A stretch of DNA of 64,000 nt from Reinekea blandensis MED297 (GTDB lineage: Bacteria > Pseudomonadota > Gammaproteobacteria > Pseudomonadales > Natronospirillaceae), in NCBI RefSeq assembly GCF_000153185.1, contig NZ_CH724149.1, forward strand, positions 1,089,440 through 1,153,439. Reading direction: 5' to 3'. The translations under genes and the position numbers were made by a program. This document shows, one piece after another, positions 63,003 to 64,000 of this stretch. The notes beneath the pieces were generated by a model. It was not told where the DNA came from. It ran no database searches and saw only the letters and a program-made list of their open reading frames with translations. Within the stretch, counting starts at the first letter, position 1; each line of letters starts with the position of its first letter.

Positions 63003-63842
63003 ATGATGCTGATCAACCCGATGCGAATTGTCCTCATTTTAGCGATGCTTTTCACCTGTTTTCCCGCACTATCTTCGACAAAATTGATGATGGTCATGCA
63101 AATCGAAGCCGTCGCTGGTGGATACGCCATTATCCAAGCGAAGCCCGGTGTGACGCTGTATTTACGCGATCAGGAAATCTTCACTGACAGCGAAGGTTTC
63201 GCTGGAATCGGTTTCAGTCGGGACGCTGGCGGACTCTACGATTTGGTTGCGAAAGCGTCCGATGGTCGTCAGGAAACGGAAACCATCTGGGTCGCCAGTC
63301 GGCAGTTTAATGTGCAATACGTGAATGGTGTTGAGTCCTCCCGGGTAACACCGCCAGCGTCGGTGACCGAGCGCATTCAACGCGAAGCTGAGCAAGTCTG
63401 GCGAGCCCGTCAGGGCGGGCATGATCTCAACCATTGGCGCGAAGACACCTTTATTGCGCCGATCTCCGGTCCGGTCACTGGCGTTTATGGCAGTCAGCGT
63501 TTTTATAATGGTGAGCCGCGATCGCCGCACTGGGGGATCGATTACGCCGCGCCACAGGGCACGCCCGTTAAAACGCCCGCTGGTGGCACCGTGGTATTAG
63601 CCGAACCCGACCTTTATTACAGCGGCGGCACCGTGATTGTTGATCACGGAGGCGGGCTGAGCTCCAGCTTTCTGCATCTCTCGCAGCTCGGGGTTAAAGT
63701 TGGGGATAGACTGTCTCAGGGTGACATTATTGGCGCTGTCGGCAGTACCGGACGGTCCACCGGGCCTCATCTGGATTGGCGCATGAACCTGCATGGGGAA
63801 CGCGTCGATGCCGCCCTTTGGCTGACGGACGCTGCCGACTAG
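63003..63842 (+). CDS. M23 (LytM) family metallopeptidase, periplasmic
   Basis: The 279-residue product has a signal peptide (MRIVLILAMLFTCFPALSS region). An N-terminal beta domain follows, then the LytM domain at about residues 155-275 with GVYGSQRFYNGEPRSPHWGIDYAAPQGTPV in outline (zinc His and Asp), FLHLSQLGVKVGD and STGPHLDWRM. The last zinc motif reads HLD rather than the usual HLH. It probably cuts peptidoglycan cross-links or activates amidases. ATG 63003 is preferred over the adjacent GTG at 62997; the ribosome site is weak. Confidence 0.9.
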   Translation: MMLINPMRIVLILAMLFTCFPALSSTKLMMVMQIEAVAGGYAIIQAKPGVTLYLRDQEIFTDSEGFAGIGFSRDAGGLYDLVAKASDGRQETETIWVASRQFNVQYVNGVESSRVTPPASVTERIQREAEQVWRARQGGHDLNHWREDTFIAPISGPVTGVYGSQRFYNGEPRSPHWGIDYAAPQGTPVKTPAGGTVVLAEPDLYYSGGTVIVDHGGGLSSSFLHLSQLGVKVGDRLSQGDIIGAVGSTGRSTGPHLDWRMNLHGERVDAALWLTDAAD

Positions 63843-64000
63843 AAAGCCCTGTTGTTTTTACAGGCTGAACACTTTCTGAACGATCCGGCTCGCCGTGGCT
63901 CTGGTAGGCCGGTTTCTACTTGTATTTCCTGTCAAAGTTACGCAACATGAAAGCGTCCCAAGGGCATAAGAATAAAGAGAGTCAAAAAATATGATGAATA
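63843..64000. other. intergenic end of window
   Basis: The stretch holds a short inverted repeat, CCTGT and ACAGG (63847-63864), without a T-run. ATG codons at 63991 and 63994 follow AAAGAGAG, so another gene may start at the edge. Too little is visible to name it. Confidence 0.35.

Overview
The window is an ordinary, gene-dense stretch of a gammaproteobacterial chromosome. The closest style is the Oceanospirillales / Saccharospirillum-Reinekea side of the class. This placement rests on gene content and order: rpsF-rpsR-DUF2232-rplI-dnaB-alr, lolB-ispE-prs-rplY-pth-ychF, hemA-prfA-prmC, a yeaG-yeaH-spoVR operon, Mqo and OlsF-type lipid genes. I see no insertion sequence, prophage, CRISPR array, tRNA or rRNA gene. 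The first gene is cut by the window edge. No clearly broken gene is present.

Layout. 1-6.1 kb: tail of an M48 protease, then a ribosomal protein operon with a good sigma-70 promoter, then dnaB-alr. 6.1-12.4 kb: a gene-free stretch of about 600 bp, then malate:quinone oxidoreductase, a purine permease followed by apt, a CPBP protease, a c-type cytochrome and ung. 12.4-17.6 kb: prkA (yeaG), yeaH and spoVR behind an excellent sigma-54 promoter. 17.6-26.1 kb: nine tightly overlapping genes for molybdenum cofactor synthesis and molybdate uptake, moaA-mobA-moaBCDE-modABC. They are preceded by a probable Moco riboswitch and followed by a large DUF2339 membrane protein.

26.1-39 kb: glutamate dehydrogenase, a TauE/SafE exporter, a YihG-like acyltransferase, a rhomboid protease, two tandem Bor-like lipoproteins and a 5'-nucleotidase lipoprotein. 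A co-directional run follows: MDR oxidoreductase, DUF3592, DUF2868, DUF3482 GTPase, then a protein joining an Hpt domain to a degenerate HD-GYP domain. 39-44.6 kb: a divergent GST / Lrp pair, then a four-gene overlapping leftward operon encoding a membrane ATP-grasp ligase, an OlsF-type double acyltransferase, a DinB-like protein and a secreted YHS protein. This operon is the best candidate here for an undescribed pathway, probably modified aminolipid synthesis.

44.6-54.7 kb: housekeeping genes ychF, pth, rplY, prs, ispE, lolB and a TPR lipoprotein on the minus strand, with hemA-prfA-prmC diverging from them. 54.7-64 kb: a MaoC-type hydratase, a 2-hydroxyacid dehydrogenase, a HAD-like protein of unknown role, a chemoreceptor, ackA-pta and an M23 peptidase. 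Between the hydratase and the dehydrogenase lies an unexplained long inverted repeat followed by a T-tract.

All calls come from reading the sequence and from family knowledge. No database search was possible.
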